Shown here: piece by piece, positions 32,227 to 34,323 of the stretch
How the letters are laid out: each line of letters opens with the position of its first letter
Position numbering within the stretch: the stretch's first letter is position 1
Assembly (NCBI GenBank): GCA_001579985.1
Contig: LRSR01004109.1
Coordinates: 1 to 34,323 of the forward strand
Length of the DNA stretch: 34,323 nt
Direction: 5' to 3'
Origin: Hypsibius dujardini
Lineage: Eukaryota > Tardigrada > Eutardigrada > Parachela > Hypsibiidae
Notes under the pieces: model-generated
What the model saw: the letters and a program-made list of their open reading frames with translations, nothing else
Told to the model about the DNA's origin: nothing
Databases searched by the model: none
Program-made: the position numbers and the translations under genes

Positions 32227-32399
32227 GCGGGGGCTTCAAATTTCGCTATTACTACGAAACACAAAATTTCAACTTCAAATGTCTGCATGGTTTAGTTAAT
32301 TTCCGTGCATTTCCCTGTGATTTAGTTCTCTTGACAGACAATACAGTGTTCGGCCGTTCCTTAATTGCGTCTGGAGTCCGCAGTAACGAGCGATTATTT

Positions 32400-32402
32400 T
32401 GC

Positions 32403-32439
<37 letters not shown>

Positions 32440-32447
32440 ATTGTTGA
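32400..32447. repeat. (TTG)n trinucleotide run
   Basis: About 14 consecutive TTG units with one ATTG interruption near the end. Confidence 0.95.
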
Positions 32448-33018
32448 CTAGTATGGTTATTTTATCCATGTCTTTCTGCATGAGCAAGTAAGAAGTGATG
32501 TTCCTTCCTTGAAGTAACTGTGGGGAGATCGTCTGCAGACGTTGGTCCCGAGTGACACACTCTAGCAGGAAATTTTCAGTGCTACCGGTAAACGCATTTA
32601 TTCAGCGAAAACGTGTAAATACGGTACATGAGAGTACTAAAAAAACTCGCAAGGGTGACGTCAAAATTAAAAGGAAGTAGTTTGCTGACAAACAACACGG
32701 CATATATGCATCATCAGCAGCCGCGACGGTCAGGACGAACTGCTTTACACAGAGATAAGGAATCTGTTCGATAAAAATTATAATATAATTATTTGAAAGT
32801 GGTAGATGTAGTCATAGGTGAGACTATCATGCTTCGTAGATTATCAGTAAATCCCGGAGTCCGAGAGGGCGCCACTTACCGTGGGGCAAACGTAATAGAA
32901 AGGGGGAAAGCTTCTATCAATCAAAACAGAGACACCGCAGCTCTTATTTCTTAGCCCGGGATGGCCAAATACATGCTGCATTCACTGCCCAAATAATTTG
33001 TTTCACAAAATGTTAAAA

Positions 33019-33046
33019 TGAGAGAGAGCGCGCGAGAGAGAGCGAG
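33019..33046. repeat. GA-rich tract
   Basis: Alternating GA with a central GCGCGC. It lies about 140-170 bp beyond the 3' end of the vasopressin-type coding region (which runs on the minus strand), so any promoter role would concern another gene. Confidence 0.6.
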
Positions 33047-33187
33047 TGCTGTGGAAGAGCTAAATATCCCATGTGGGGGTAGTAGTAGTGCAAGTAGATC
33101 TGCACGATATCCGGTGAGGAAAGGTGTGCAAGTTATAGCTTGGGCCGGCGTCCATTTCCCTTTTCGACTATGGATGTAGGGCGAGGA

Positions 33188-34007
33188 CTAACTGCTGTAC
33201 CCGCTCATGGATGCGGACAAAGTGAGGCACTTCTCTTCCGCAGTGCAACCCTCTAATGAAAAGAAGTGCAAAAAAATACCACCATTTAAAAGAGACTAAT
33301 GCAGTATCGGCAGCAACCGGAACCGTTAGTTCATTGGGTCATTCTGGATGGGCGAACAATTGCGTGCACTTACTCTCGGTACAGCAGACGCCATCTGCCG
33401 CGCAGATTCCCTTATCGTTAATGCCACATGCTACTCCCGAATTGAAGCAGGGAGTGCGAATGTAGTTCTCCTTCCGGCAGACGGAAGTCTCCTCGGTGTT
33501 GATGAAGCAGCCGAAGGAGTCGCCGCAGCAGATGCTGGTGCCGAAGCAGCGACCTTTGCCCGCTGGCCCGCAAGCCAAACACTGTACAGGAGGACATCAG
33601 GCCACAATTAGGACGCCAATTGATGTAACAATTTCATCGGAAACCGTGCCCCTTTTTACGTAGTACAAGGTTGTTAACAACGTTTATCTCAAATTACTGT
33701 GCTAAATATCTGGATACAAATAGGTTTGCGAAGCGGAAAATTAAGTCAAACTGCGATGTTAATTGACAGTTCTGGTTTAATTCATCCTCTGTCGTCGCGG
33801 GCAGTCTCCCACGTAAGTGAAAAATCTTCCGTTATTTAAAGGTCAAATCGAAATTACCTGTCTCCGGTTGAAGGCGGTGGCGGGAGCATAGCTGAAGGCC
33901 GAGCGCTTTCCTCCGGGTGGGCAGTTGGTCACGAAACAAGCCAGAGCGCCTTGAAGAACAATCGCCAGAACCACAACGGCCGCGAACAAAAACTTTTGGA
34001 GAGACAT
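33188..34007 (-). CDS. Vasopressin/oxytocin-type neuropeptide precursor with neurophysin
   Basis: Three exons (34007-33858, 33581-33374, 33252-33188) join in frame into 140 residues. Residues 1-23 are a signal peptide (MSLQKFLFAAVVVLAIVLQG...ALA). The nonapeptide CFVTNCPPG follows directly at 24-32, then amidation Gly33 and the KR cleavage site. A spacer leads to a neurophysin domain from CLACGPAGKGRCFG onward with all 14 cysteines, including SICCG, GVCC and KGCTAEEKC. Neurophysin carries the hormone through the secretory pathway; the amidated peptide acts on G-protein-coupled receptors. Neutral residues at position 8 and Thr at 4 resemble the arthropod inotocin class rather than vertebrate vasopressin. 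Donors are GTAATT and GTAAGT (phases 0 and 1). The gene is complete; a copeptin extension is absent, as in other invertebrate precursors. Confidence 0.97.
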
Positions 34008-34323
34008 TTTTAACGACCTTTATAAATCGGGTTTTGGCTGACTCAAATGCTGCCGATACACCGTGGCTACTGCACACTGTGGCAGATATATCGAGAGGGT
34101 GGTAGGGGAAACGCTAGACTACCACTGAAATGTTATGAGTCTCTTCCTGAAAAGCCTAGCCCGGTTATATACGGACGAACCTTGTGTAGGGAAGAACCCA
34201 CTTCGTTAGAAATCTGCGCTCTCGTGTTTGTGCAGCTTCCCCAGGTGTTTTCGTAAAAGATTACGTTAGTTTACCCAACGCACGGCTTTCGACGAACCGG
34301 TCGCCCCTCCACGGATGACATAG
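34008..34323. other. 5' flank of the vasopressin-type gene
   Basis: Presumed promoter region. TTTATAAAGG on the minus strand lies only about 12-22 bp from the start codon, too close for a normal TATA box. No other exon is visible before the window edge. Confidence 0.4.

Larger units (their letters stand above)
30277..33187. other. Gene-poor region between the neurotrophin and vasopressin-type genes
   Basis: It holds the neurotrophin 5' flank, a TTAA-flanked MITE (30930-31596), a 24-bp minisatellite, a TTG run and a GA-rich tract. An open frame at 31672-31929 (+) contains a plausible-looking tail (PRSEYVKFYKEDMLTAPVGG) but has no ATG or matched splice partner, and I do not call it. Confidence 0.45.

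Noticed and set aside
31926-32447. 173-codon frame and several overlapping frames on both strands
   Set aside because: They are products of the 24-bp minisatellite and the TTG run; the peptide is a repetitive artefact ending in poly-Cys.
1-34323. CRISPR arrays, bacterial operons, phage genes
   Set aside because: Pervasive spliceosomal introns and animal gene families show eukaryotic nuclear DNA; tandem repeats here have no unique spacers.

Overview
This is eukaryotic nuclear DNA from a compact animal genome. Most protein genes are split by short GT-AG introns, many of 40-200 bp, and genes lie a few hundred bases apart. The strongest clues to lineage are at the right end. One gene encodes a vasopressin/oxytocin-type precursor whose peptide is CFVTNCPPG plus an amidation Gly and a KR site, with a 14-cysteine neurophysin. 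Another encodes a six-cysteine neurotrophin. CFxTNCPPG-type peptides together with a neurotrophin suggest a protostome, probably an ecdysozoan such as a crustacean or tardigrade. Species cannot be fixed from the sequence alone.

Layout, left to right: a CTGT repeat and a terminal exon of an unknown gene (187-428, +); an LRRC58-type leucine-rich repeat gene (1925-3275, +); a type II membrane GT31 glycosyltransferase with an extra N-terminal GT-like half (3977-6444, -); an intact SERHL-type alpha/beta hydrolase (6969-8837, -) head-to-head with a broken P450 (9583-11053); a foldback hairpin and a MITE-like element; a small four-helix membrane protein (12718-13541, -); a degenerate HIPK-like kinase (15295-17672, -) with a mariner-like MITE in its long intron; an AT-rich stretch with a 210-bp-period tandem array; a CENP-B/Tigger-type DNA-binding gene (19757-20348, -); a TTAA-flanked MITE; a broken hydrolase (23024-23624, -) head-to-head with an intact six-exon P450 (24345-26219, +); an SLC18B1-type MFS transporter (26418-28836, -); a cysteine-rich exon (28891-29169, -); the neurotrophin (29673-30276, -); a second TTAA-flanked element; minisatellites; and the vasopressin-type gene (33188-34007, -).

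Two things organise the window. First, a hydrolase-P450 head-to-head pair was duplicated about 15 kb apart, and the copies decayed in opposite ways: the left copy keeps the hydrolase and lost the P450, the right copy keeps the P450 and lost the hydrolase. Second, the last 5 kb holds two secreted neuro-signalling precursors (neurotrophin and nonapeptide) and an unidentified cysteine-rich exon, next to a gene of the vesicular polyamine transporter family. Exon models were built by hand from open frames, splice consensus and phase. Those for LRRC58, GT31, the hydrolase, P450, SLC18B1, neurotrophin, nonapeptide and the four-helix protein all close in frame.
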